From contig JAISDG010000207.1 of the NCBI GenBank assembly GCA_031265015.1, positions 1-15,456 on the forward strand: DNA of 15,456 nucleotides, in the 5' to 3' direction. A program made the position numbers and the translations under genes. The DNA comes from Spirochaetaceae bacterium. Its GTDB lineage: Bacteria > Spirochaetota > Spirochaetia > Treponematales > Breznakiellaceae. The stretch's first letter is position 1; each line of letters opens with the position of its first letter. The notes below the pieces were generated by a model. The model saw only the letters and a list, made by a program, of their open reading frames with translations. It ran no database searches and was not told where the DNA came from. This document shows positions 1 to 6,452 of the stretch, one piece after another.

Positions 1-105
1 TAATGGTGGAGAGGTTATACCCGTTCCCATTCCGAACACGGAAGTCAAGCTCTCTAACGCCGATGGTACTGCCCGTCAGGGCGGGAGAGTAGGAAACCGC
101 CAGGC
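1..105 (+). rRNA. rrf: 5S ribosomal RNA, 5'-truncated by window edge
   Basis: The stretch carries the highly conserved 5S core, including CCGTTCCCATTCCGAACACG at about 20-39, then the GAAGTCAAG block, CGCCGATGGTACTG and GGGAGAGTAGG, ending in CGCCAGGC. A complete bacterial 5S is about 115 nt, so roughly the first ten bases lie outside the window. The RNA is a structural component of the 50S subunit and this is presumably the last gene of an rRNA operon transcribed from the left. A run of six T followed by CTTTTCC begins at 106, right after the closing helix, and may serve as the operon terminator; the partner strand of that helix is off the window, so this cannot be confirmed. Confidence 0.95.
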
Positions 106-197
106 TTTTTTCTTTTCCCCTACCCTTCGCTGTAATATATGTCAACTTATATGTGTTTTCTGCGGGTTTAGGGTAAGATTTTTACATGAGGAATCGC

Positions 198-234
198 GTC
201 CCCGCCGGGGCGCCAAAGGCGGTCCGGCGGGGAC
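198..234. repeat. Strong hairpin downstream of the deoR-family gene
   Basis: Perfect 11-bp inverted repeat, GTCCCCGCCGG (198-208) and CCGGCGGGGAC (224-234), with an inner 4-bp stem CGCC-AAA-GGCG (211-221). It sits about 20 bases beyond the stop codon of the minus-strand repressor gene and between that gene and the 5S gene. No T run follows immediately on either strand, so it is not a textbook intrinsic terminator. It may still stop or protect the 3' end of the repressor mRNA. Confidence 0.55.
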
Positions 235-254
235 AAGGGACGAAACCTAAACTG

Positions 255-1019
255 TCAGGCAGCCAGTTTATGGCTGGGGACCTTGTGTATCTGTACCTGC
301 CGTTCCTGGAGAAAGATTTCTTTTTCGGACAGTATCCTGTCGTCGGTAAACACCGCGGAAACCTGTTCGGTCCTGACCAGCCCTTCCGTACCCCTGTGAA
401 GGAATTTGTCCGAATCGGTAAGGACGTATACTTCCCGGGCCTGCCGCGCCATGTCCCGGGCGGTCTGGGTACGCAGATGATCCCGGCCGGTAAAACCGTA
501 TTTTTCGGTAAAACCGTCGGTCCCCACAAAAAACTTGTCGGACATGAATACCTTTGCCCATCTGCTGGTCATGGATCCTACCATTACCTGGGAACTGTTC
601 TGGTATTCCCCCCCCAGCAGTATCACATTGGCATAGGGCGCATGACGTATGTGTCCGGCAATAAAGGCTGAGTTGGTGATAATCGTTACCTGCTTGTTAT
701 TGGCCAATTCTTCCGCCAGAAGAGCGCAGCAGGAACCCGACTCAATCAGCACCGTCTCCCCTTCTTCCACCGTTTCCGCGGCGTTTCTGGCGATTCTCCG
801 CTTAATGTCGTAGTTAATGGCCATCCGCCGGCCCACATCTTCTACCGGGCCAAACAGGGCATACCCATGTTCCCGCCGGATAAAGCCCATTTCATCCAGA
901 TAATCCAGATCTTTACGAATGGTAACCTGGGAAACCCCCAGAACCTCTGCCAGAGTGCTTACCTCTACCCGCTGGCTTACCGCCAGGATTTCCAAGATTT
1001 TGTCCTGTCTGTCTGTCAT
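255..1019 (-). CDS. DeoR-family transcriptional repressor (sugar-metabolism type)
   Basis: About 254 residues, the usual DeoR-family size. The N-terminus has a winged helix-turn-helix at about residues 18-55, with the family signature SQVTIRKDLDYLDEMGFIRR. The C-terminal sugar-phosphate-sensing (DeoRC, isomerase-like) domain shows the expected landmarks: IESGSCC near 92-98, ITNS near 114-117 and FVGTDG near 164-169. Family members usually repress genes for sugar or nucleoside use and are released by a phosphorylated sugar; the effector here cannot be read from sequence. Two adjacent ATG codons (1022 and 1019) follow AGGAG; the second is chosen because its spacing of 6 nt is better than 3 nt. 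The gene is divergent from the beta-barrel gene at 1202, with a candidate operator between them, which suggests autoregulation. No sugar-metabolism operon lies beside it in this window. Confidence 0.93.
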   Translation of the reverse strand: MTDRQDKILEILAVSQRVEVSTLAEVLGVSQVTIRKDLDYLDEMGFIRREHGYALFGPVEDVGRRMAINYDIKRRIARNAAETVEEGETVLIESGSCCALLAEELANNKQVTIITNSAFIAGHIRHAPYANVILLGGEYQNSSQVMVGSMTSRWAKVFMSDKFFVGTDGFTEKYGFTGRDHLRTQTARDMARQAREVYVLTDSDKFLHRGTEGLVRTEQVSAVFTDDRILSEKEIFLQERQVQIHKVPSHKLAA

Positions 1020-1071
1020 CATGTGCTCCTTATTTTGTTTTATTTTTTTTGCTGTGAAAGCTCTTGTCTAT

Positions 1072-1099
1072 AACATACTAAAGAAATCCCGAAAGTCAA
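1072..1099 (-). promoter_or_regulatory. Sigma70-like promoter for the DeoR-family gene
   Basis: On the minus strand TTGACT (-35, 1099-1094) and TATGTT (-10, 1077-1072) are separated by 16 nt. Start of transcription would be near 1065, about 45 nt upstream of the repressor start codon. The -35 matches consensus at five of six positions, the -10 at four. Confidence 0.5.
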
Positions 1100-1104
1100 G
1101 GGAA

Positions 1105-1122
1105 TTCTTTCATTCGAAAGAA
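1105..1122. promoter_or_regulatory. Candidate DeoR-family operator dyad
   Basis: TTCTTTC-ATTC-GAAAGAA is a perfect 7-bp inverted repeat lying a few bases upstream of the repressor's -35 box and in the divergent gap with the beta-barrel gene. CTTTC/GAAAG half-sites occur in operators of several DeoR-family repressors, so autoregulation is a reasonable inference. A further GAAAG lies at 1091-1095. No binding evidence is available from sequence alone. Confidence 0.4.
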
Positions 1123-1163
1123 AAAAAATTACGTTTGCAAATTACGGATGGTTTTTATGGACC

Positions 1164-1192
1164 TTGACAGGATGATTTTTCTATCGTACAAA
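1164..1192 (+). promoter_or_regulatory. Sigma70-like promoter for the beta-barrel gene, possibly giving a leaderless mRNA
   Basis: TTGACA (1164-1169, perfect -35) and TACAAA (1187-1192, four of six) are separated by exactly 17 nt. Transcription would begin near 1199, only 2-3 nt before the ATG at 1202. No Shine-Dalgarno sequence is visible upstream of that ATG, which fits leaderless initiation. Confidence 0.55.
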
Positions 1193-1201
1193 TGAATCAC
1201 C

Positions 1202-1975
1202 ATGAAAAAAATACTTGTCATCGTGCTTTTTTTAAGCGCCGGGGGGATGCTTTTTGGTCAACTGGGACTGAGCCTGGACCTGGGGTTTCAGTATGGTATG
1301 GCCCGGGTTGCCGATAACGGAGAAACCCTTAGAAAGATTGTTGAACCCGGGGTGCTGTTAACCGTCCGCTTTGTGCCCAATACCATCGGCGCCTTTGCCC
1401 GTGTCGGCCTGCTCTTCCCCAGCAAAGTCGATGAAGGGGACTTAACCTTAAGTTACAGCCAGTTCAAGTATATCCTGTTTATCAACGGCGGCCTGGGGGT
1501 TAGTTTTAAGGTTCCCCTGAATGAACGTTTTTCCTTTATCTTTGACGCGGGGGCCAGCATCAACGATCTGCTCTATGGCGGCTCCTATACGGAAGATATT
1601 GACGGTTCCTGGGAAATCAAATTGGACAATATAGGGCAGACTTACACGGGCGGCCATGTATTTGAAAACGTTAAAATGTCGGAAGTTTATAACGATGTGG
1701 CAGTCGGGCTTTTGGGAAACGCCGCCATGCGTTTTAACTTTACCCCGAATATCCACCTGGAACTGGGAGCGGCGGCAAGCTTTGATTTTTTGCGGTTCAA
1801 AAGCTATAAGTTTTCCGCGGATTTATCCAACGATTGGACCAACGCCAAGAACACTTTTCCCGCGGATAAGCTGGATGAAAGTTCCAAAAAACTGATCCTT
1901 GAAAAGGACATGGATTTTTCCATCTTTAAGCAGTTTACCATTATTCCCAGCATCAGCATCGGCTTTACGTTCTAG
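1202..1975 (+). CDS. Outer-membrane beta-barrel protein, hypothetical
   Basis: 257 residues. A signal peptide is clear: MKK, a hydrophobic stretch to about residue 18, then likely cleavage near LFG-Q (19-20). The mature part is an alternating hydrophobic/polar pattern with many Gly and aromatic residues, typical of an 8-12 strand beta-barrel. It ends in SISIGFTF with a C-terminal Phe, the usual recognition signal for the BAM assembly machinery. It is therefore expected in the outer membrane; transport, adhesion or structural role cannot be told apart. The ATG lacks a Shine-Dalgarno and lies just after a promoter, so translation may be leaderless. It stands alone: divergent from a DeoR-family gene and separated from thyX by 122 nt. 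A partly regulatory link to the neighbouring repressor is possible but unproven. Confidence 0.82.
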   Translation: MKKILVIVLFLSAGGMLFGQLGLSLDLGFQYGMARVADNGETLRKIVEPGVLLTVRFVPNTIGAFARVGLLFPSKVDEGDLTLSYSQFKYILFINGGLGVSFKVPLNERFSFIFDAGASINDLLYGGSYTEDIDGSWEIKLDNIGQTYTGGHVFENVKMSEVYNDVAVGLLGNAAMRFNFTPNIHLELGAAASFDFLRFKSYKFSADLSNDWTNAKNTFPADKLDESSKKLILEKDMDFSIFKQFTIIPSISIGFTF

Positions 1976-2039
1976 ATAGCACCTGGCCGGAGCTTTCCGG
2001 CGCAGCCATGGGAAATTTCTCTTCCGTTCCGTAATCCGG

Positions 2040-2065
2040 CATACGCTTTCCTGTAAAAGCGTATG
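2040..2065. terminator. Possible terminator hairpin between barrel gene and thyX
   Basis: CATACGCTTT (2040-2049) and AAAGCGTATG (2056-2065) form a perfect 10-bp stem with loop CCTGTA. A T-rich segment (TTGTTTTTG) follows about 9 nt later on the plus strand rather than directly. It is either an imperfect terminator of the upstream gene or a structure in the thyX leader. Confidence 0.4.
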
Positions 2066-2097
2066 GCCTTCCGGTTGTTTTTGTGGTAGAGTAGGCC

Positions 2098-2976
2098 ATG
2101 GCCCACTGTATTGTTGCCGAAGCGGATGCGGTTCTGGACAGGGAATTCCCCGTCCTGGACAAGGGATTCATCCGGCTGGTGGATTACCTTGGGGGCGATG
2201 AGCGGGTGGTCCAGTCCGCTAGGGTTTCTTATGGAACGGGAACCAAAACCTGGCGGGAAGACTCCGGCCTTATCGACTACCTGATGCGGAACCGGCATAC
2301 CAGTCCCTTTGAGCAGGTGGTGTTTACCTTCCATGTAAAGCTGCCCATCTTTGTAGCCCGCCAGTGGGTGCGGCACCGGACCGCCCGTCTTAACGAAATC
2401 TCCGGCCGCTATTCGGTAATGAAGGATGATTTTTACATTCCCGCCCCGGAGGATCTGGCCCTTCAAAGCGGCGATAACAAACAGGGCCGTTCCGTCGACG
2501 CCCTGGAAAGCGCATCGGCGGAAAAAATCCGTTCCGGCCTGGAGGCGGCCCAAAAACGGGCCTATGGCGAATACTCGGATCTGGTGGAGGGAGGCCTTGC
2601 CCGGGAACTGGCCCGGATCAACCTGCCCCTGTCGCTGTATACCGAATGGTACTGGCAGATTGACCTTCATAACCTCTTTCACTTCCTGGACTTGCGGCTT
2701 GATACCCATGCCCAGAAAGAGATCCGGCTCTACGCGCAGGTTTTATTCGATATAGCAAAAAAAGTTGCCCCCCGGTGCTGCGCTTCCTTTGAAGAGCATG
2801 TTTTGGGGGCGGTGAATTTTTCCCGGTCCGAGTTTGCCGAGTTACAGCGCAGGCTGGGTATGACGGAAACTCCGGCACAGAAGCCGGTCACAGAGGGCAG
2901 GGCGCAGGGCAACGCGCCCGAGCCCTTAAGCATAAAACGCTTTGAGGAAAAACTAGCAAGCGGGAAACAGAAATAA
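2098..2976 (+). CDS. thyX: FAD-dependent thymidylate synthase
   Basis: 292 residues. ThyX makes dTMP from dUMP using methylenetetrahydrofolate as carbon donor and FAD/NADPH as reductant, so it yields tetrahydrofolate and does not need a partner DHFR for turnover. The diagnostic ThyX motif RHR-(7 residues)-S is present as R92-H93-R94...S102, inside WVRHRTARLNEISGRYS. The preceding HTSPFEQVVFTFHVKLPIFVARQW block is also typical. After about residue 245 the protein continues with a Pro/Gly/Glu-rich tail of some 45 residues beyond the usual core, probably disordered. The start at 2098 has only a weak Shine-Dalgarno (AGAGTAGG). The next gene follows after 11 nt with its own AGGAG overlapping the thyX stop region, so the two are probably cotranscribed. 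It links by pathway to the pyr operon further right. Confidence 0.96.
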   Translation: MAHCIVAEADAVLDREFPVLDKGFIRLVDYLGGDERVVQSARVSYGTGTKTWREDSGLIDYLMRNRHTSPFEQVVFTFHVKLPIFVARQWVRHRTARLNEISGRYSVMKDDFYIPAPEDLALQSGDNKQGRSVDALESASAEKIRSGLEAAQKRAYGEYSDLVEGGLARELARINLPLSLYTEWYWQIDLHNLFHFLDLRLDTHAQKEIRLYAQVLFDIAKKVAPRCCASFEEHVLGAVNFSRSEFAELQRRLGMTETPAQKPVTEGRAQGNAPEPLSIKRFEEKLASGKQK

Positions 2977-2987
2977 GGAGCGTAAAA

Positions 2988-3905
2988 ATGAGTAAACCCA
3001 TCATCGTGGTGCTGGCGGCGGGAATGGGAAGCCGTTACGGCGGCCTTAAACAGATGGACAAAATCGGCGCAGGCGGTGAAGTACTTTTGGATTATTCGGT
3101 ATACGATGCCAGGCGGGCGGGCTTCGGCAAGGCGGTGTTTATTATCCGCCGCGATATTGAACAGGACTTCCGTAACATTGTCCTTTCCCGCATAGGCGGG
3201 AGCTTTCCCTGTGAGCTGGCTTTCCAGGAAATGGACAGCCTGATTCCGCCGGACATTGCGGCGGCGGCAAAAAAAATAAACCGGACCAAACCCTGGGGAA
3301 CCGCCCACGCCCTGCTCTGCGCCCGGGACAAGATCGACGCGCCGTTTACGATCATCAATGCCGATGACTTTTACGGCCGGGAGGCCTTTGACGCGATGGG
3401 CAGATACCTGGCGGCGGATACCGTTTCCGAAGGGGCCATTGTTCCCTACAAGCTGGAAAAAACCTTAAGCCCTCAGGGTACGGTAACCAGGGGTATCTGT
3501 GAAGTGCGGGACGGCTATCTGGTATCGGTGGACGAGCTTACCGCCATAGCCCGGGAAGGGGACGGCAAAATCTACAATACCGACGACGGTTCTAAACGCC
3601 GGCTGCCGGACGATACGCCGGTATCGATGAATTTTTGGGGTTTCCCTCCCACAATCTTCACGGACCTTCAGCGTTACTTTGACGGCTTTCTTGCCGGGAG
3701 CGGAGCGGTCCAGCCCAAAGCGGAATGCTACCTCCCCATGGCCGCGGATTGGTTCATCAAAAATAAGCTGCTTAAAATCCGGGTCCTGGAAGCGGACGCT
3801 CCCTGGTTTGGGGTTACCTACCAGGAAGACCGGGAAACGGCAATTAAACGGATCGCGGATTTTACCGCCGGCGGGCTATACCCGCCGAAGGGGCTCTGGA
3901 AATAG
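2988..3905 (+). CDS. Sugar-phosphate nucleotidyltransferase family protein
   Basis: 305 residues. N-terminal Rossmann-like nucleotidyltransferase (NTP_transferase/GT-A-like) domain: VVLAAGMGSRYGGLKQ at about 7-22 is the NTP-binding loop. WGTAHALL (103-110) and NADDFYG (124-130) supply the base-recognition and metal-binding positions. Such enzymes couple a sugar phosphate or polyol phosphate to a nucleoside triphosphate in the cytoplasm; the actual substrate cannot be assigned. No hexapeptide acyltransferase repeats follow, so it is not full-length GlmU. The second half, with MNFWGFPP and YLPMAADW, resembles the standalone family seen in Bacteroidetes and spirochaetes. AGGAG at 2976-2980 lies 7 nt before the ATG and overlaps the thyX stop codon, indicating an operon with thyX. 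Confidence 0.85.
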   Translation: MSKPIIVVLAAGMGSRYGGLKQMDKIGAGGEVLLDYSVYDARRAGFGKAVFIIRRDIEQDFRNIVLSRIGGSFPCELAFQEMDSLIPPDIAAAAKKINRTKPWGTAHALLCARDKIDAPFTIINADDFYGREAFDAMGRYLAADTVSEGAIVPYKLEKTLSPQGTVTRGICEVRDGYLVSVDELTAIAREGDGKIYNTDDGSKRRLPDDTPVSMNFWGFPPTIFTDLQRYFDGFLAGSGAVQPKAECYLPMAADWFIKNKLLKIRVLEADAPWFGVTYQEDRETAIKRIADFTAGGLYPPKGLWK

Positions 3906-3916
3906 GTTTTCACCTG

Positions 3917-4222
3917 GTGGAACTGCGGAATATCCGGCCCGTGTCGGGGGCCGACCCGGATCCCCGCAGCGACTACGGGGTGCGGATCTACTACGGCCTT
4001 TCGGGCCCGGCGAGCGCGCTCTTCCGGTTCCGGGTTCTTGAACCGCCGAAGAGCGGCAACGACCTGCCCTATTCGATCTTTACCCGGCGGAAGCGGGAAC
4101 GCTTCGACTTTGACGGCGAGAGTGGGAACACGGTGTACTTCTGCCTGCGCTACGAAAACAGCAAGGGCGGCAAGGAAGGCCAGGGTCCCTTCGGTCCGAT
4201 CCTGTCGGCTGTCATACCGTAG
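3917..4222 (+). CDS. Small hypothetical protein, possibly a fibronectin-like single domain
   Basis: 101 residues from a GTG start 11 nt after the nucleotidyltransferase stop; an AGG 10 nt upstream is the only ribosome-site candidate, so the start is uncertain. The reading frame is open further upstream inside the preceding gene. The sequence has beta-rich content: YGVRIYYGL, then a charged link, DLPYSIFTRRKRERFDFDGESG, then TVYFCLRYEN and a C-terminal GPFGPILSAVIP. The layout resembles a single Ig/Fn3-like or antibody-fold domain ending a larger protein. No signal peptide or membrane segment is seen. I do not recognise a function. It may be a complete small protein cotranscribed with the nucleotidyltransferase or the C-terminal remnant of a longer one that lost its N-terminus. 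Confidence 0.68.
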   Translation: MELRNIRPVSGADPDPRSDYGVRIYYGLSGPASALFRFRVLEPPKSGNDLPYSIFTRRKRERFDFDGESGNTVYFCLRYENSKGGKEGQGPFGPILSAVIP

Positions 4223-4353
4223 GGGAAGAAGAAGGAGGGGCGCCGATGGAGCAATAACAAACGGAACGGATATGGGGTACGCCCATGATGAGCGTACAGA
4301 GTGTATATGTTAACGGTGCATATAAGACATTATGCGAAATGCGCCCTAATACA

Positions 4354-4359
4354 TATAAT
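4354..4359 (+). promoter_or_regulatory. -10 box candidate for the lipoprotein gene
   Basis: A perfect TATAAT lies 43 nt upstream of the lipoprotein start; transcription would begin near 4366. No good -35 is seen at 16-18 nt, so activity may depend on an activator or the match may be chance in this AT-rich gap. Confidence 0.35.
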
Positions 4360-4401
4360 CATCGGCTTTTGCCTTTGAAATAAACGGAAGGAGTTTTTGA
4401 A

Positions 4402-4761
4402 ATGAAAAACAAACAGGTTTTTGTGGGATTGGTATTGCTAGTGGGTATCATGATGTTTGGATGCGCGACAGTTGCTTCATTCAACGCCGGCATGAAGGGC
4501 GTTGAAACAGAAACATCTAAAATGCTGCTCGGCGCCGCCAATGAAGTGTTGCTTTCAAGGGAATCCGGATGGGCTTATGATGTATTCAAGATTGCCTATG
4601 AAAGTAAGGTAAAAGGTTTACGGGTTTCAATGATTGGTATGTCATATACGACTTTATCTCTCGAATACCAGGGCCGACAATATACGTTGACTCTTAGGTA
4701 CAGGCAAGAAGGTACAATTTTGACAGCCGCTCAGAGTTGTGTTGATGTTACTAAAGAATAA
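4402..4761 (+). CDS. Small lipoprotein, hypothetical
   Basis: 119 residues. The N-terminus is a lipoprotein signal: MKNK, a hydrophobic core, then MFGC with the lipid-accepting Cys at residue 21, a relaxed lipobox of the type common in spirochaetes. The mature 98 residues are soluble and mixed alpha/beta, with a helix-prone N-terminal half (MKGVETETSKMLLGAANEVL) and a strand-prone C-terminal half (TTLSLEYQGRQYTLTLRYRQ). I do not recognise a family. AAGGAG lies 8 nt before the ATG, so the start is secure. Its codons are visibly more AT-rich than those of its neighbours, it has its own -10 box, and a large hairpin-rich element with attC-like ends follows 30 nt after the stop. Together these suggest acquired DNA, possibly a gene cassette. 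Confidence 0.78.
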   Translation: MKNKQVFVGLVLLVGIMMFGCATVASFNAGMKGVETETSKMLLGAANEVLLSRESGWAYDVFKIAYESKVKGLRVSMIGMSYTTLSLEYQGRQYTLTLRYRQEGTILTAAQSCVDVTKE

Positions 4762-4791
4762 AAAACTTTAGTACAGACGCGGGCGTACTGC

Positions 4792-4980
4792 GCATAACAG
4801 GTCGGTTTACGCCGCCTTACGGCGGCTCGGCCTCCGCAACGGCTAGGTCATTGTGCTACGCGCGACAACTTCGTTGGCAAACATTTCTACGCATTACTAC
4901 GGATACAATTGGGCGGCACGAAATCCCACGGATTTCTTTATAGTGCCGCCCAATTGTCAATTACAGCCGAAACGTTATCC
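4792..4980 (+). repeat. Hairpin-rich element with attC-like ends
   Basis: This fills most of the first part of the 488-base gene-free stretch 4762-5249. The left end reads GCATAAC-AGG-TCGG (4792-4805); the right end, read on the other strand, is GGATAAC-GTT-TCGG (4980-4967). The two ends thus pair over 6 of 7 bases, leave a symmetrical unpaired 3-nt spacer, then pair again over 4 bases. That is the R box / spacer / L box plan of integron attC sites, and the right end contains GTTATCC, close to the core GTTRRRY. Inside are GCCGCC-TTAC-GGCGGC (about 4811-4826) and a perfect 15-bp inverted repeat (4905-4919 with 4943-4957) that itself encloses a 7-bp hairpin. At 189 bp it is longer than ordinary attC sites (about 55-140 bp), and no integrase is in the window. 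It could instead be a MITE-like palindromic repeat. Confidence 0.45.
4905..4957. repeat. Nested perfect inverted repeat
   Basis: ACAATTGGGCGGCAC (4905-4919) is exactly complementary to GTGCCGCCCAATTGT (4943-4957). Between them GAAATCC-CAC-GGATTTC (4920-4936) makes a second, inner stem, leaving TTTATA as an asymmetric bulge. The palindrome could fold as single-stranded DNA or RNA. No T run follows, so it is not a standard terminator. Confidence 0.85.
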
Positions 4981-5141
4981 GGGCCGCAAAAGCATTGTAA
5001 ACAACGGAACGCTTCCTGGCATTTGGGCAGACGCCCTTACAGCTATATCACGGTTGAAGGGATAAACGGGTAATCCGTCCCGGTCCGCAACCTGCGAACC
5101 CGCTTCGCGGAGTGGGCCCGCCATCGCCGCCGACTGACCGC
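4981..5141. other. Gene-free stretch without recognisable gene
   Basis: The right part of the 4762-5249 gap. Short open frames cross it on both strands but none has a ribosome-binding site or recognisable protein. Small hairpins are visible, such as CCGC-TTC-GCGG at about 5101-5111. Nothing else can be supported before the promoter at 5142. Confidence 0.5.
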
Positions 5142-5171
5142 TTGCCAAAGCCGGTAAAAGCAAAGTATACT
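5142..5171 (+). promoter_or_regulatory. Sigma70-like promoter for the CsgG/beta-barrel gene
   Basis: TTGCCA (-35, 5142-5147) and TATACT (-10, 5166-5171) with an 18-nt spacer; each matches consensus at five of six positions. Transcription would start near 5178, leaving a leader of about 70 nt before the ATG at 5250. A second -10-like TATAAC at 5230-5235 is too close to the ribosome-binding site to be the promoter. Confidence 0.55.
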
Positions 5172-5249
5172 TCCCACACAGGGAAATAATGGAGCCTGTT
5201 TCAAATTCCGCTGTCTTTGCAGGGCTCAATATAACAGGAGAGTAGGCTG

Positions 5250-6452
5250 ATGAAAAAACCGGCGCTGGTGATTCTTTTTTTGATAACCGCAGTTTTTGTT
5301 TTCTGTGAAGATACCCTTGACCAGGCTCTTAAAAACGCGCAAAAGGCGATTGAACAGGTTTTACCGGCCGGTACTCAGATAGTGGTGATTGACTTTCAAG
5401 ACGCCACCGGAACCCGGGGCGCGGCGCCTAATATCGGTATGGCGGACTATGTAACGGAAAAACTAGAAATGGGATTTACCGGCGGCGGAAAGCTTACGGT
5501 CATTGCCCGTTCAAGACTGCAGACACTGCAGAGGGAACGGGAGTATCAAAATATGGGGTATGTCAGCGACGAGCAGGCGGCGAGATTGGGAAGGGAACTG
5601 GGAGCCGAGGCGGTTATTACGGGCCGTCTGGGAAAAATCACCACCGACTACCGGCTTACCATTACCGCCCTTAGGGTGGAGACATCCCAGATGGTGGGGG
5701 TTTATGAAACAACAGTAAAATCCGACCGTACCCTGAAAGGACTGTTGGGAATAACCGCGCTGGAGGAACAGGAGCGGGCCGCCGCCCGGGAGCAAAAAAA
5801 ACAGGAACAAGCCGCGGCCCGGGAGCTTAAGAAACAGGAACAGCATGAACTGGCTTTGACCCGGGAACAAAACGCCGCCCGGCGGGATATGAAAATCATC
5901 CTTGGCGTCAGAACGGCGCTGGACATTACCCTCAATAAACCTTCGGATGATTATTTCAGCGGCGCCGTTACGGAAGAGAAAGTGTCCTTTCTGAAAACCC
6001 CGGTGTTCTCGGGCTTTTTCGGCCTCAACAGTACCAGCAAGGCCATGGGGTTCAGGATTGAGGCGTCGTATTTCCTTAATAACGGCCTGAATCTGCAGTA
6101 TAACGGGAACTCCCGGGAATATTTCTGGAATACCTTTGATGTGGCGGCGCTGTACAATTTTGGCTTTGCCGAATCCACGTACCTTTTGGGTATTTTTGCC
6201 GGTCCCTACGGATCGATGCCCGTGGGAAAAATGAAAAACGGGGGAAGTCAGGAGATCGATAAATCGATCCTTGGCATGATGAGTTCCTGGGGATTGCTTG
6301 GCGGTCTAAAGGCGGGCCTGAAGCTGGGACCGGGCTACCTGACGCTGGACGGCCGGTATTTCTACGATCTGAATGAAACAAAGGTGAACGGGGAAAAATT
6401 CGTCCGGAGATCGGGAATTCTGGCCGGCCTTGGATATGAGTTTTGGTTATAG
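5250..6452 (+). CDS. CsgG-domain / outer-membrane beta-barrel fusion protein
   Basis: 400 residues. A signal peptide covers about 1-19 (MKKPALVILFLITAVFVFC). Residues 42-165 form a CsgG/LpoB-like periplasmic domain: GTQIVVIDFQD, a conserved LTVIARSRLQTLQRE segment, and LGAEAVITGRL followed by YRLTITALRVET. Residues 171-212 are a charged, probably coiled-coil linker containing two exact-length 11-residue repeats, AAAREQKKQEQ and AAARELKKQEQ. Residues about 214-400 are strand-rich with Gly and aromatic residues and end in GLGYEFWL, as expected for an outer-membrane barrel of about eight strands. The family's exact role is unknown; CsgG-type domains occur in export and in cell-envelope assembly. 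AGGAG 9 nt before the ATG sets the start. The 3' end overlaps the Dam-type gene, implying translational coupling. Confidence 0.85.
   Translation: MKKPALVILFLITAVFVFCEDTLDQALKNAQKAIEQVLPAGTQIVVIDFQDATGTRGAAPNIGMADYVTEKLEMGFTGGGKLTVIARSRLQTLQREREYQNMGYVSDEQAARLGRELGAEAVITGRLGKITTDYRLTITALRVETSQMVGVYETTVKSDRTLKGLLGITALEEQERAAAREQKKQEQAAARELKKQEQHELALTREQNAARRDMKIILGVRTALDITLNKPSDDYFSGAVTEEKVSFLKTPVFSGFFGLNSTSKAMGFRIEASYFLNNGLNLQYNGNSREYFWNTFDVAALYNFGFAESTYLLGIFAGPYGSMPVGKMKNGGSQEIDKSILGMMSSWGLLGGLKAGLKLGPGYLTLDGRYFYDLNETKVNGEKFVRRSGILAGLGYEFWL

Noticed and set aside
140..145. TTGACA on the minus strand downstream of the 5S gene
   Set aside because: No usable -10 at 16-18 nt and transcription would run antisense into the rRNA gene; likely chance.
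4285..4383. 32-codon open frame ahead of the lipoprotein gene
   Set aside because: Only a GGGG upstream, the best promoter (-10 at 4354) would start transcription inside it, and the sequence is not recognisable.
4853..5065. 70-codon open frame across the hairpin element
   Set aside because: It runs through both arms of the perfect inverted repeat and has no ribosome-binding site; it is better explained as an open frame in a noncoding repeat.
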